DNA of 64,000 bases from a candidate division NC10 bacterium CSP1-5 (GTDB taxonomy: Bacteria; Methylomirabilota; Methylomirabilia; Methylomirabilales; CSP1-5): assembly GCA_001443495.1 (NCBI GenBank), contig LDXR01000006.1, positions 84,696-148,695 on the forward strand, in the 5' to 3' direction. The first letter of the stretch is position 1; the number at the start of each line of letters is the position of its first letter. A program made the translations under genes and the position numbers. The notes beneath the pieces were generated by a model. It was not told the origin of the DNA. It saw only the letters and a program-made list of their open reading frames with translations, and searched no databases. Positions 16,534 to 25,381 of this stretch are shown here, piece after piece.

Positions 16534-16974
16534 ATGAAACGGATGGAGCTTGAGGTGGTCGTGGGTCTCTTCCTGCTGGTGGGCATCCTCGCCCTGGCGT
16601 GGCTCTCGATCCGGCTGGGCAGGATGCAGGTGCTCGGACTGGCAGGATACGTCGTGTACGCGGACTTCCCCAGCGTGGGCGGATTGAAGCAGGGGGCCAG
16701 CGTCGAGATCGCCGGGGTGAAGGTTGGTCAGGTCGACACGATCTCGCTGGTCGAGTACCGGGCGCGGGTCAAGCTCCGGATCGACGACAGCGTCAAGCTG
16801 CAGGAGGACACGATCGCCTCCATCAAGACGAAGGGACTCATCGGCGAAAAGTATATGCGCTTGAGCCCCGGCGGGTCCGATGAGACGATCCCCCCCTCGG
16901 GGAGGATCCGCGAGACCGAGCCGCCCATTGACATCGAGGAGCTGATTGGCAGCTTTATCTTTGGGAAATTTTAG
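16534..16974 (+). CDS. mlaD: MCE/MlaD substrate-binding protein
   Basis: A 146-residue single-pass protein with an N-terminal membrane anchor (residues 8-25) and one MCE domain. The domain shows GASVEIAGVKVGQV and SIKTKGLIGEKYMRL, the hallmarks of MlaD. It would form a hexameric periplasmic ring on MlaE through which lipids pass. The start has a GGGGGG-type ribosome site, 11 bp after mlaF. The C-terminus ends IGSFIFGKF, close to the standard MlaD end. Confidence 0.93.
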   Translation: MKRMELEVVVGLFLLVGILALAWLSIRLGRMQVLGLAGYVVYADFPSVGGLKQGASVEIAGVKVGQVDTISLVEYRARVKLRIDDSVKLQEDTIASIKTKGLIGEKYMRLSPGGSDETIPPSGRIRETEPPIDIEELIGSFIFGKF

Positions 16975-17011
16975 TGCGCGGGCAACCGTCAATCCGGAGA
17001 GGAGGGGTGCG

Positions 17012-18418
17012 ATGGCCGCATCGATTGCATCGGGGGTCTGCCTTCTACTGATCCTGTTCGCGCCGGCCTGGGCAGCCGCCCAGGGACAGCCACCCGGCGG
17101 GCAAAAGAAGCTCGTCTTGAAGGTGGAGGAGGCGGTCAAGCGGGCCCTAAAAGTGAACGATGAGCTCAAGGAAGCCTTCGCGGGGGTCGATGTCAGCCGC
17201 GGCAAACAGGCCCAGGCCGAGGGGGCTAAGTGGGCGCAGCTCGAGGCGAACATTTTCGCGGGTCCTTCCCCCGTATCGGAGCTGACCAAGGACGGGAGCA
17301 CGGACGGGACGATCCAGTCCAGCTCGAGAGTGGATGATCCCGTGATCAACGGCGTCTTCGGCCGGGCCCAGATCCTTCTGGTTCAACCGCTGTACACCTT
17401 CGGCAAGATCACCGCCTTCCGCGAGGCGGCCGGCCTGGGGGTCCAGGTGAGCGAGGCGGGCGTCGATAAGAAGGCCTCGGAGGTGGTCCTGCAGGTCCAG
17501 CAGTTCTATTACGGGGCCCTGCTCGCCGGTGATGTCTCCGGGTTCCTCGACGGCCTTCGGGAGGAGCTCGAGCGGGCTCTCAGAAAGGCCGAACGGCAGG
17601 TCGAGGCAGGGTCTCCGGCGGCGACCGTGTCCGATGTGTATCAGCTCCGTGCGTTCCTCGCGCAGGCCCAAACGAAGATGGCCGAGGCCGAGACCGGACG
17701 CAAGCTGGCCCGGGATGCTATTCGCGCGGCCCTGAAGCTCGAACAGGGAGTCGATTTCGAATTGGCGGACAAGGCCCTGGAACCTGCGAAAGTCGATATC
17801 AAAGCCTTCGAGGCCTATGTACAGACGGCCCGGGAGCTCCGTCCGGAGTTTGTGCAGCTCCGGCACGGCATCAAGGCCCGCGAGGCGTTAGTGCAGGCCG
17901 CCGTCGCGGATCAGTACCCCATCGTGTACGCGGCGGCCGTCGCCGATATCGCCCAAAGCACCAACCGGGATGAAAGCGAGCTCCCGATCATTACCGATCC
18001 GCTGCAGCACAGCCAGGGGGGCGTCATCCTCGGCCTGCGATGGCACTTCGACTTCGGGATCACCAGGGGGAGGATCGACGAGGCCCGCGCCGAACAGACG
18101 AAGCTGATCCACAAGCAGGATTTTGCGGACGTCGGGATCCCCCTGCAGGTGCGGAAGGCGTACCTCGACTTGGAGAATGCGCAACAGGCCATCGTGACCA
18201 CCGAACAGGCGTACCGGAATGCCCGGCGGTGGCTGGTGAGCGCCGCGGCCAACTTCGATCTGGGGATCGGCGATGTCCGTGAGCTCACCGATGCGTTCGT
18301 CTCCTACTCCCTGTTCCGAGTGGATAACTTTCGCGCCATCTATAATCAGCGGATCGCGCTCGCCAACCTCACCTTCGCGACCGGGGAAACGGTCCGCGAG
18401 TTCCCGGCGCGCCCATAG
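17012..18418 (+). CDS. TolC-family outer-membrane protein
   Basis: A 468-residue protein with a signal peptide (hydrophobic residues 6-24, cleavage near AAAQG) and two long alpha-helical, Ala/Glu/Gln-rich halves. Sequences such as VQPLYTFGKI in half one and LRWHFDFG in half two are typical of TolC-like outer membrane factors. ATG 17012 is chosen for its GGAGAGGAGGGG ribosome site; an upstream in-frame start at 16946 would overlap mlaD and delay the signal peptide. Its place between mlaD and the MlaC gene suggests that it supplies the outer-membrane end of a hopanoid export path. Confidence 0.85.
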   Translation: MAASIASGVCLLLILFAPAWAAAQGQPPGGQKKLVLKVEEAVKRALKVNDELKEAFAGVDVSRGKQAQAEGAKWAQLEANIFAGPSPVSELTKDGSTDGTIQSSSRVDDPVINGVFGRAQILLVQPLYTFGKITAFREAAGLGVQVSEAGVDKKASEVVLQVQQFYYGALLAGDVSGFLDGLREELERALRKAERQVEAGSPAATVSDVYQLRAFLAQAQTKMAEAETGRKLARDAIRAALKLEQGVDFELADKALEPAKVDIKAFEAYVQTARELRPEFVQLRHGIKAREALVQAAVADQYPIVYAAAVADIAQSTNRDESELPIITDPLQHSQGGVILGLRWHFDFGITRGRIDEARAEQTKLIHKQDFADVGIPLQVRKAYLDLENAQQAIVTTEQAYRNARRWLVSAAANFDLGIGDVRELTDAFVSYSLFRVDNFRAIYNQRIALANLTFATGETVREFPARP

Positions 18419-18468
18419 GTGAGTGCCGGGACTGCGTGGAATCGTCGAGGTCGTCGGGAAAGGCACAC

Positions 18469-19119
18469 ATGGCTCGCAGAATGATCACAATGATACGGAC
18501 GGTCCTGATCCTGTACGGGTTCACCGCGCTGGTCTCCGCGTCCCTGTCTTGGGCCCAGGAGGGGGCGACGGCTCAGGTGAAGGCCACGATCGAGAAGGTC
18601 CTGGAGATCTTGAGGGACCCGGCGCTGAAGGCGCCGGGCAAGGAGGAGGCGCGGCGGAAAAAGCTGCAAGAGGCCATCTATCCGCGGTTCGACTTCACCG
18701 AGATGGGGAAACGTTCCCTGGGCATTCATTGGGCCAAGCGGACTCCCCAGGAGCGGGAGGAGTTCGTGAAGCTCTTTGCCGATCTGCTGGAGCAGTCGTA
18801 CGCGAAGAGGCTCGAGGCGTATACCGATCAGGAGGTCCTCTACACCAAGGAACAGCTGGACGACAAGTTCGGGCTCGTGGTCACGAAGATCGTGAGCACG
18901 AAGGAGAATATCGATATCCCCATCGAGTACAAGCTACTCCGCCAGGACAACCAGTGGAAGGTCTACGATGTCGTGATCGACGGCATCAGCATGGTGAGCA
19001 ACTACCGGAGCCAGTTCAACAGCATCATCCAGAAGTCGTCGTACTCTGAGCTCGTCCAACGGATGCGGGTCAAGCAGGAGGCTGAGGCACTCAGCACCGC
19101 TCCCGCTCCGAAGCGGTAA
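18469..19119 (+). CDS. hpnM: HpnM/MlaC-type periplasmic lipid-binding protein, first copy
   Basis: A 216-residue secreted protein of the MlaC/Ttg2D/toluene-tolerance family. It has a signal peptide ending near LSWAQEG. The family core includes RFDFTEMGKRSLGIHW, IDIPIEYKL, and WKVYDVVIDGISMVSNYRSQFNSII split over residues 160-185. MlaC proteins carry one lipid across the periplasm, and the hopanoid-associated subgroup is HpnM. ATG 18469 has GGAAAGG 6 nt upstream. A paralogue follows hpnN, so the transporter is bracketed by two carriers. Confidence 0.9.
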   Translation: MARRMITMIRTVLILYGFTALVSASLSWAQEGATAQVKATIEKVLEILRDPALKAPGKEEARRKKLQEAIYPRFDFTEMGKRSLGIHWAKRTPQEREEFVKLFADLLEQSYAKRLEAYTDQEVLYTKEQLDDKFGLVVTKIVSTKENIDIPIEYKLLRQDNQWKVYDVVIDGISMVSNYRSQFNSIIQKSSYSELVQRMRVKQEAEALSTAPAPKR

Positions 19120-19149
19120 TTGGAGACCCAAGGAGGCGCAGTAGCGGTG

Positions 19150-21915
19150 ATGGCCCGGCGGTGGTCTCGTGTGATCTCCAGATATCCCCGTGTCGTCTTG
19201 CTCCTGACCGGCCTCCTCGCCATCCTCTCCTTTGTGGCGGCGGTGGCGTGGTTAGAGATTCGTCCGAGCCGCTCGGAAGTGGTCTTCGCCGGTGAACGGC
19301 TGATCCAGCTGAAGCAGGCCTATAGGCGGGAGTTCGGAGACCGCGACGGTATCGTCATTGTGGTGGACGCCTCGGACCTCGCCCGGGCCAAGCAGTTCGT
19401 CTCCGCCCTGGCCGACCGACTCCAAAGGATCCCGGAGCCGATCGCAGAGCTCTTTTATCGGGTGGACCCCGGCCCCTTCGAGGCCCACGCCCTGCAGTAC
19501 CTGTCGTCGGCCGAGCTCGAGAAGCTTCGCCGCAAGGTCGAGGACCATGAAGCGCTGATCCGGGATCTCGCCACCACCCCGGGGATCAACACCCTGTTCG
19601 TCGGCATTAACCGGGAGATGGGTGAGGCCCTGGTCGGGCATTTCTTTACCGGCTTCCTGGAAGAGAAGAAATCGGGGCGTGCGGATCTCGGCCTGTTGAA
19701 TTCCCTCCTCCGGCAGCTTGACGACGGGTTGAGCGGTTCCCGAGGCTTTGCCTCACCGTGGGGCGAATGGCTGGGTGCGGGCAAAGAGCCGGTGTCGGAA
19801 GGCTATCTCCTCACTGAGGGCAAACGGTACCTCATCCTCCTGGCCAAGATCCGTGGGACGACCGAGCAGACCCTGGTCCCCAAGCGGGAGTCGATCGAAC
19901 GGATCCGGACGGCTATCGCCGAGCTCGGTCAAGCCTATCCCGGCGTGGAGGCCGGGGTCACGGGGGCCGATGCCTTAGGTTCGGACGAGATCGTCACGGC
20001 CAAACGCGATTCCACGATCGCCACCGTCCTTTCCGTGGGCGGAGTAGCCTTGCTCTTCGTCCTCCTCTGGAAAGGCTTTGGGGCGCCCCTGCGAACATTC
20101 CTCAGCCTGGCCGTGGGGGTCTCCTGGACTCTCGGGTGTATTACACTCACGATCGGCTCCCTCAACATCCTGACCGCCATGTTTGTCCCAATCCTCATCG
20201 GATTGGGGATCGATTACCAGGTCCATCTGTTGGAGCGCTACGGGGAAGAGCGGGCGGCGGGCCACACTCCTCGGGATGCGTTGGAGGAAACGTTCCGGAC
20301 GGCGGGTCTGGCTACCGTGACAGGGGCGGCCACCACGGTGGTGGCGTTCTACAGCCTTGTCCTCACCAACTTCAAAGGTCTGATGGAGCTGGGCTTCATC
20401 ACCGGGAGTGGCCTGCTCCTCTGTCTCGGAGCCGCCTTCACGGTGCTCCCCGCGTTGCTGGTCCTGTATGAAGGGCGGGGGGAGGCTCGGGTCACTGTCC
20501 GATCGGCCAGCTTCTTGGGGGTCTTGGAAGGGTGGGGTCGTCATCCGCGGATCGTGATCGCCGTGGCGGGCGTGCTGGCCGCGGCCTCGCTCACCGCTCT
20601 CGGTACCGTTCGGCTCGAGTTCAATCTCCTGGAGCTTCAAGCGGAGGGGACTGAATCGGTGGACTGGGAACACCGACTCCTGGCCGAGGGTGGCACGTCG
20701 ACCTGGTACGGGATCAGTCTCGCGCGGTCGCCCGAGGAGGTCGCGACTAAGAAGGCCCGGCTGGAGGCCCTTCCGTCGGTGAATCGGGTCCAGTCGATCT
20801 TCTCGTTCTTGCCGAAGGAGCCGGCGCGCAAGAGAGCGGCGATACAGACGCTCGGCCCCCCCCTGGCCAAACTCCCCCCCAGAATTGGGCGACTGGAACC
20901 GGTGGACCTTGAAGGGCTCGGGGCGACCCTCGAACGGATCCGATTCAAACTGGGGGACAGAGAGCGCTTCAGCTCGGCATCGGATGCCGAGCTTGAGGAG
21001 GGGCGGCGACTGCTGGATGCGCTGCGGGCTCGGCTGAAGACGGGCAAGCCTGCTGAGGTCCGCCAGTCGCTCGCCGCGTACCAGACCGCGCTCTTTGCCG
21101 ACTTTGAGAAGAAGATCGCCATCCTCCGGAAGAATCTCCGGTCGCGTCCGATGACCGTCGCAGACCTTCCGCGTGAGCTCACGGATCGGTTCATCGGCAA
21201 GGAGGGGAGCTATCTCCTCAGGGTGTTTCCCCAGGGGAATACCTGGGGGCGGGAAGCCGTCCAAGAATTTGTGAGCGAGGTCCGCTCGGTGGATCCTGAC
21301 ATCATCGGGGATCCGATCTCTGCCTGGGAACACGGCCGGAACATGGAGAAGGGTTATCTGCTCGGGGGCTTGTATGCCACTATTGCAATGGTCGTCATCA
21401 TCCTCTGGTCGTTTGGCAGCGTTACGCACCTGTTGTTGGCGCTCGTTCCCCTCGTGGTGGGGGCGGCCTGGACTCTGGGGTTGATGGAGCTCTTCCACAT
21501 CAACTTTAACCTGGCGAACCTCATTCTGCTCCCGCTTATCGCGGGGTACGGGATCATGAACGGGCTTCACATCGTCAAGCGGTGGGAGCAGGAGAGGGGA
21601 CAGGGATCGGTCATCGCCAACAGCACGGGTCGGGCGGTCTTTCTGTCCGCCACCACCACCATGGTGGGGTTTGGGAGCCTCATGGTGGCGAGCCACCGAG
21701 GGATCTTCAGCCTTGGCTTCCTCTTGTCAGTGGGCGTGGGCAGCATCCTCCTCGCTTCCCTGACGGTCCTTCCGTCCCTTCTCTTGCTCCTCTCGAGCGT
21801 CAAGAAGGCCGAACAAGTGAAGGAGGTCCCTGAGCCGGCTCGGTATGCCAAGGGGTCCTTGCAGCTGTCGCAATCAGGGGTGAAGAAGGACGCCCCCTTC
21901 GACGGAGGCGCATGA
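19150..21915 (+). CDS. hpnN: HpnN-type RND transporter (MMPL family)
   Basis: A 921-residue RND/MMPL protein with two repeats, each one helix, a large periplasmic loop, then five to six helices. Landmarks are VPILIGLGIDYQVHLLERY in repeat one and LPLIAGYGIMNGLHIVKRW in repeat two. GIDY and GYGI are the positions of the proton-relay region. HpnN is known to move hopanoids to the outer membrane in Rhodopseudomonas. ATG 19150 (or GTG 19147) is preferred because AAGGAGG lies at 19130-19136; the longer frame starts with TTG inside the upstream stop region. Confidence 0.92.
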   Translation: MARRWSRVISRYPRVVLLLTGLLAILSFVAAVAWLEIRPSRSEVVFAGERLIQLKQAYRREFGDRDGIVIVVDASDLARAKQFVSALADRLQRIPEPIAELFYRVDPGPFEAHALQYLSSAELEKLRRKVEDHEALIRDLATTPGINTLFVGINREMGEALVGHFFTGFLEEKKSGRADLGLLNSLLRQLDDGLSGSRGFASPWGEWLGAGKEPVSEGYLLTEGKRYLILLAKIRGTTEQTLVPKRESIERIRTAIAELGQAYPGVEAGVTGADALGSDEIVTAKRDSTIATVLSVGGVALLFVLLWKGFGAPLRTFLSLAVGVSWTLGCITLTIGSLNILTAMFVPILIGLGIDYQVHLLERYGEERAAGHTPRDALEETFRTAGLATVTGAATTVVAFYSLVLTNFKGLMELGFITGSGLLLCLGAAFTVLPALLVLYEGRGEARVTVRSASFLGVLEGWGRHPRIVIAVAGVLAAASLTALGTVRLEFNLLELQAEGTESVDWEHRLLAEGGTSTWYGISLARSPEEVATKKARLEALPSVNRVQSIFSFLPKEPARKRAAIQTLGPPLAKLPPRIGRLEPVDLEGLGATLERIRFKLGDRERFSSASDAELEEGRRLLDALRARLKTGKPAEVRQSLAAYQTALFADFEKKIAILRKNLRSRPMTVADLPRELTDRFIGKEGSYLLRVFPQGNTWGREAVQEFVSEVRSVDPDIIGDPISAWEHGRNMEKGYLLGGLYATIAMVVIILWSFGSVTHLLLALVPLVVGAAWTLGLMELFHINFNLANLILLPLIAGYGIMNGLHIVKRWEQERGQGSVIANSTGRAVFLSATTTMVGFGSLMVASHRGIFSLGFLLSVGVGSILLASLTVLPSLLLLLSSVKKAEQVKEVPEPARYAKGSLQLSQSGVKKDAPFDGGA

Positions 21916-21916
21916 A

Positions 21917-22552
21917 ATGAGGCAATTGCAACGGCGGTATGCCCGTTGGCGTTACGGCATCGTCTGGGTTGGGATGGTAGCGCTGACGTTGCTCTTGCCG
22001 GGCTCGGTGCGGGCGAGTGATGGGAAGCCCGTCGATCGGGTCCGGGATACCCTGGAGAGTGCGCTACGCATCCTCAATGATCCCACCTTGCAGGGCCCGG
22101 AAAAGAAAGACGCGCGTAGACAGCAGGTCCAGAAGCTCATCGCTTCCCGCTTCAATTATGCGGAGATGGCGGAGCGCTCGCTGGATTCGCACTGGGCCAA
22201 GCTGACCCGCGACCAGCGTCAGGCCTTCGTCGCCCTCTTCGGAGAGCTTTTTGAACGATCCTATAGCCGCCTGGTCCTCAATTCGCTGCCGGATCGGCAG
22301 ATTACCTATGCGGGGGAAACGGTGAACGGGACGCGAGCCGTAGTGAAGACAGTCATCGTCGACAAGCGGGGCGACCGACTGCCGGTCGATTATCAGTTGC
22401 AGCGCCCCAAGGCGCAGTGGGAGCTGTTCGATGTCGTGATCGATGGCGTGAGCATCGTCAACAATTATCAGTCCCAGTTCAACAAGATCATCCAGACCTC
22501 GTCCTTCGATGAGCTGGTCAAGAAGATGCGTATCAAGCGTGAGGAGGAGTAG
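21917..22552 (+). CDS. HpnM/MlaC-type periplasmic lipid-binding protein, second copy
   Basis: A 211-residue paralogue of the protein at 18469, with signal peptide (cleavage near VRASDG) and the same core: RFNYAEMAERSLDSHW, LPVDYQL, WELFDVVIDGVSIVNNYQSQF. It starts one base after hpnN ends, with GGAGG about 9 nt upstream inside the hpnN stop region, so it is surely co-translated. Two carriers may hand lipid to different partners, for example MlaD and HpnN. Confidence 0.9.
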   Translation: MRQLQRRYARWRYGIVWVGMVALTLLLPGSVRASDGKPVDRVRDTLESALRILNDPTLQGPEKKDARRQQVQKLIASRFNYAEMAERSLDSHWAKLTRDQRQAFVALFGELFERSYSRLVLNSLPDRQITYAGETVNGTRAVVKTVIVDKRGDRLPVDYQLQRPKAQWELFDVVIDGVSIVNNYQSQFNKIIQTSSFDELVKKMRIKREEE

Positions 22553-22594
22553 GCAGATCTTCGACCTCATAATCAACGTGGTTAGACCTGAGAG

Positions 22595-23263
22595 ATGAGG
22601 CTGCCGCGGAAGCAGATACCGCTGGCCACTGTCGTGGTGGCACTCCTTCTTCCCCGAGCGGTATCGGGGGCGGACCCCGGCCTGAGGTCGTCTACCCAGC
22701 AGGAGCGGGCCGGACCACAGTCCCCGGCGCGTCTGTTCAGGCTCGGCGCGCAGGAGATCGGAATCGCCGCGGGATATGGGTTCGCCCTGCGCTTGGTCGG
22801 CGAGACCGGGGATGATGAGGAACTACGGGACGTCCAGTATATCTACGTGGCACCCCGCTGGGGCATCGGCATCAGCGACCCCATGGGAGGGGATGCCTGG
22901 TACCGGGGCAACGTGGAGCTGTTGGCGGAGGGGGCGTTCCTCCTCAACCTGGAGCCCAAGGACGGCTTTGCGGGCGGGATCACGGTGATGCTCCGGTACA
23001 ACTTCCTCCCCGCAGGCGTATTCATTCCGTTTGTAGAGGCGGGGGCAGGTATTCTTTCGTTGGACTTCGATCTGATGAACCGGTCAGACGGGCTCAATTT
23101 CACCCCTCAGGCCGGGTTCGGGTTTCATTATTTTGTGTCAGACCGGACGGCCTTCACCGGCGAGTGGCGGTACCATCATATCTCGAATGCCGCTATCGAG
23201 AGGCCGAACCTCGGGATTAACTCCAGCCTATTCCTCATCGGGCTCACAATCTTCTTGCGGTGA
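22595..23263 (+). CDS. PagL-like lipid A 3-O-deacylase / acyloxyacyl hydrolase family outer-membrane protein
   Basis: A 222-residue secreted beta-barrel protein with signal peptide (cleavage near VSGADP). The C-terminal half alternates hydrophobic strands and ends in Phe-Leu-Arg. The stretch RYHHISNAAI, followed by RPNLGINS, matches the catalytic His-Ser region of PagL. PagL removes the 3-linked acyl chain of lipid A in the outer membrane. In a hopanoid operon it may adjust lipid A packing around hopanoids; a purely structural role is also possible. Confidence 0.75.
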   Translation: MRLPRKQIPLATVVVALLLPRAVSGADPGLRSSTQQERAGPQSPARLFRLGAQEIGIAAGYGFALRLVGETGDDEELRDVQYIYVAPRWGIGISDPMGGDAWYRGNVELLAEGAFLLNLEPKDGFAGGITVMLRYNFLPAGVFIPFVEAGAGILSLDFDLMNRSDGLNFTPQAGFGFHYFVSDRTAFTGEWRYHHISNAAIERPNLGINSSLFLIGLTIFLR

Positions 23264-23305
23264 CCCGCCTCGTCGCCTCGAACGGGAACAGCGGGAGGAG
23301 AGAAC

Positions 23306-25228
23306 ATGGCACCTCCCAGTATTGAAGAGAGTCGCACCGTGCAACGGGTCGAAGAAGCCATAGGCCGGGCGCAGGAGCATCTCCTCAGCCTGCAGCATCC
23401 CGAGGGGTACTGGCTCGGCGAACTCGAGGCGGATAGCACCCTGACCTCGGAGTACATCATGCTCCGTCACTTCCTGCGCCGGGTGGATCGGGACCGGGAA
23501 CGCAAGGTCGCCAACTACCTGAAGGCCAGGCAGCTCCCCGATGGGGGGTGGGATCTGTTTCCGGGAGGCGCAAGCGATATCAGTGCCACGGTGAAGGCCT
23601 ACTTCGCCTTCAAGCTCATGGGGTACTCACCCGATGACGCCTTTATGCGCCGCGCCCGGGAGAACATTGTCGCCAAGGGCGGCGTGACCAAGGCCAACGT
23701 CTTTACCAAGATCGCCTTGGCCCTGTTCGGACAGTATGACTGGCGGGGGGTCCCCAGTATGCCGGTCGAGATCATCCTCTTCCCCCGCTGGTTCTACTTT
23801 AACCTCGCCGAGGTCTCGTACTGGTCCCGAACGGTCATCGTCCCCCTCCTGATCCTGATGGATCTGAAGCCGGTCTGTCGGATCCCGGCGGCGGCCGGTA
23901 TCGATGAGCTGTACGTGCCGTCCCGGGCCGCGGCCGATCTGCGATTTCCCCGCAGCGAACGACTCTTCACGTGGAAGAATTTCTTCATCACGCTCGATCG
24001 GCTGCTCCACGGACTCGAGCGCTGGACCCCCCGCCCCTTCCGGGCACGGGCGCGGCAGCAGGCCTTGACCTGGATTTTGACGCGGATGGGCCCCGGGGGA
24101 CTCGGGGGGATCTATCCGGCCATGGCCAATGCGGTGATGGCGCTACACACCTTGGGCTACTCCGAGGACCACCCCAAGATGGCCGAAGGCTTGAAGGAGA
24201 TCGAACTCTTGGGGATCGAGGAGGCCGATCGGTTCCATCTGCAGCCCTGTCTCTCACCCGTCTGGGATACCCCGCTGGCGGTGAACGCCTTGGTCGAATC
24301 TGCCCTGCCCCGGGACCACCCCGCGCTCCTGAGGGCCGCCACGTGGCTGCTCCAGCAGCAGAGCCTGCGGCGTGGCGACTGGCAGGTAAAGCGGCCGGAG
24401 CTGCCACCGGGGGGATGGCCGTTTCAGTTTCGGAACGACTTCTATCCCGACACCGATGACACCGCCGTAGTGCTGATGGCCCTCAAGAAGATCGCGCTCC
24501 CGGATCGGGCGGACATCCGGCAAGCCATCGAGACCGGACTCGAGTGGTTTCTCGGGATGCAATCGAGGAACGGGGGCTGGGGCTCTTTCGACGTGGACAA
24601 CACCCGGCTCCTCTTGAATAACATTCCCTTCGCCGACCACGGTGCCTTGCTCGATCCGCCCACCGAGGATCTGGCGGGACGCGGGCTGGAGATGCTCGGG
24701 ACCTACGAGGAGACCCTCGCGCATCCCCGGGCGGCCCGGGCGTTGGACTTCGTCAAGCGCACCCAAGATCCGAGGGGCGGCTGGTATGGACGATGGGGGG
24801 CCAACTATATCTACGGGACCTGGTCGGTGCTGCGCGGGCTCCAGGCCATCGGCGAGGATCTGAACGCCTCGTACATCCGGCGCGCCGTCCGATGGCTCGA
24901 GAGTTGCCAGAATGCGGACGGCGGCTGGGGGGAGACCCTGCTGAGCTATGCGGACCCCACCCTCGCCGGCAAAGGCGAGAGCATCCCCAGCCAGACTGCG
25001 TGGGCCCTCCTCGGCCTCCTCGCGGCCGGAGAGGCGCAGAACCCGGCGGTGGCGAGAGGGATCCGGTTTCTCATCGAGACGCAGCGATCGGACGGCTCGT
25101 GGGACGATCCCTTCTGGAACGCGACCGGCTTTCCCCGCGTCTTCTTCCTCAAGTATCACCTGTATCCGGTGTATTTTCCCCTCTGGGCGCTCGGCGTCTA
25201 CCGCACCGCGCTGCAGCGCAGCCTGTAG
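23306..25228 (+). CDS. shc: Squalene-hopene cyclase
   Basis: A 640-residue enzyme that cyclises squalene to hopene in one protonation-driven cascade. The catalytic acid motif DTDDTA lies at residues 382-387. Several QW repeats are visible, such as LPDGGWDLF, QSRNGGWGSFD, DPRGGWYGRW, NADGGWGE and RSDGSWDD. The start has a perfect GGGAGGAGAG site. It closes the plus-strand operon and links it to HpnH/HpnG on the other strand. It is a monotopic inner-membrane enzyme in the family. Confidence 0.97.
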   Translation: MAPPSIEESRTVQRVEEAIGRAQEHLLSLQHPEGYWLGELEADSTLTSEYIMLRHFLRRVDRDRERKVANYLKARQLPDGGWDLFPGGASDISATVKAYFAFKLMGYSPDDAFMRRARENIVAKGGVTKANVFTKIALALFGQYDWRGVPSMPVEIILFPRWFYFNLAEVSYWSRTVIVPLLILMDLKPVCRIPAAAGIDELYVPSRAAADLRFPRSERLFTWKNFFITLDRLLHGLERWTPRPFRARARQQALTWILTRMGPGGLGGIYPAMANAVMALHTLGYSEDHPKMAEGLKEIELLGIEEADRFHLQPCLSPVWDTPLAVNALVESALPRDHPALLRAATWLLQQQSLRRGDWQVKRPELPPGGWPFQFRNDFYPDTDDTAVVLMALKKIALPDRADIRQAIETGLEWFLGMQSRNGGWGSFDVDNTRLLLNNIPFADHGALLDPPTEDLAGRGLEMLGTYEETLAHPRAARALDFVKRTQDPRGGWYGRWGANYIYGTWSVLRGLQAIGEDLNASYIRRAVRWLESCQNADGGWGETLLSYADPTLAGKGESIPSQTAWALLGLLAAGEAQNPAVARGIRFLIETQRSDGSWDDPFWNATGFPRVFFLKYHLYPVYFPLWALGVYRTALQRSL

Positions 25229-25381
25229 CACCCGCGGCTCTCCTCCCTGACGAGGATCGAGCGGCCGAGGCGCAGCTCGGCACCTCTGGCTCGTTAGAAG
25301 CCGTCTCTCCTTGTCTCTACTGCCGCTTCGTGTTAAATTGGGAGTCACCTCTGAGCAAAGGCGCATCGCACGGAGGCCCAG

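Noticed and set aside
19975-21696. A 573-codon antisense open frame inside hpnN
   Set aside because: Shadow of the RND gene; rich in His/Arg/Pro with no recognisable motif or ribosome site.
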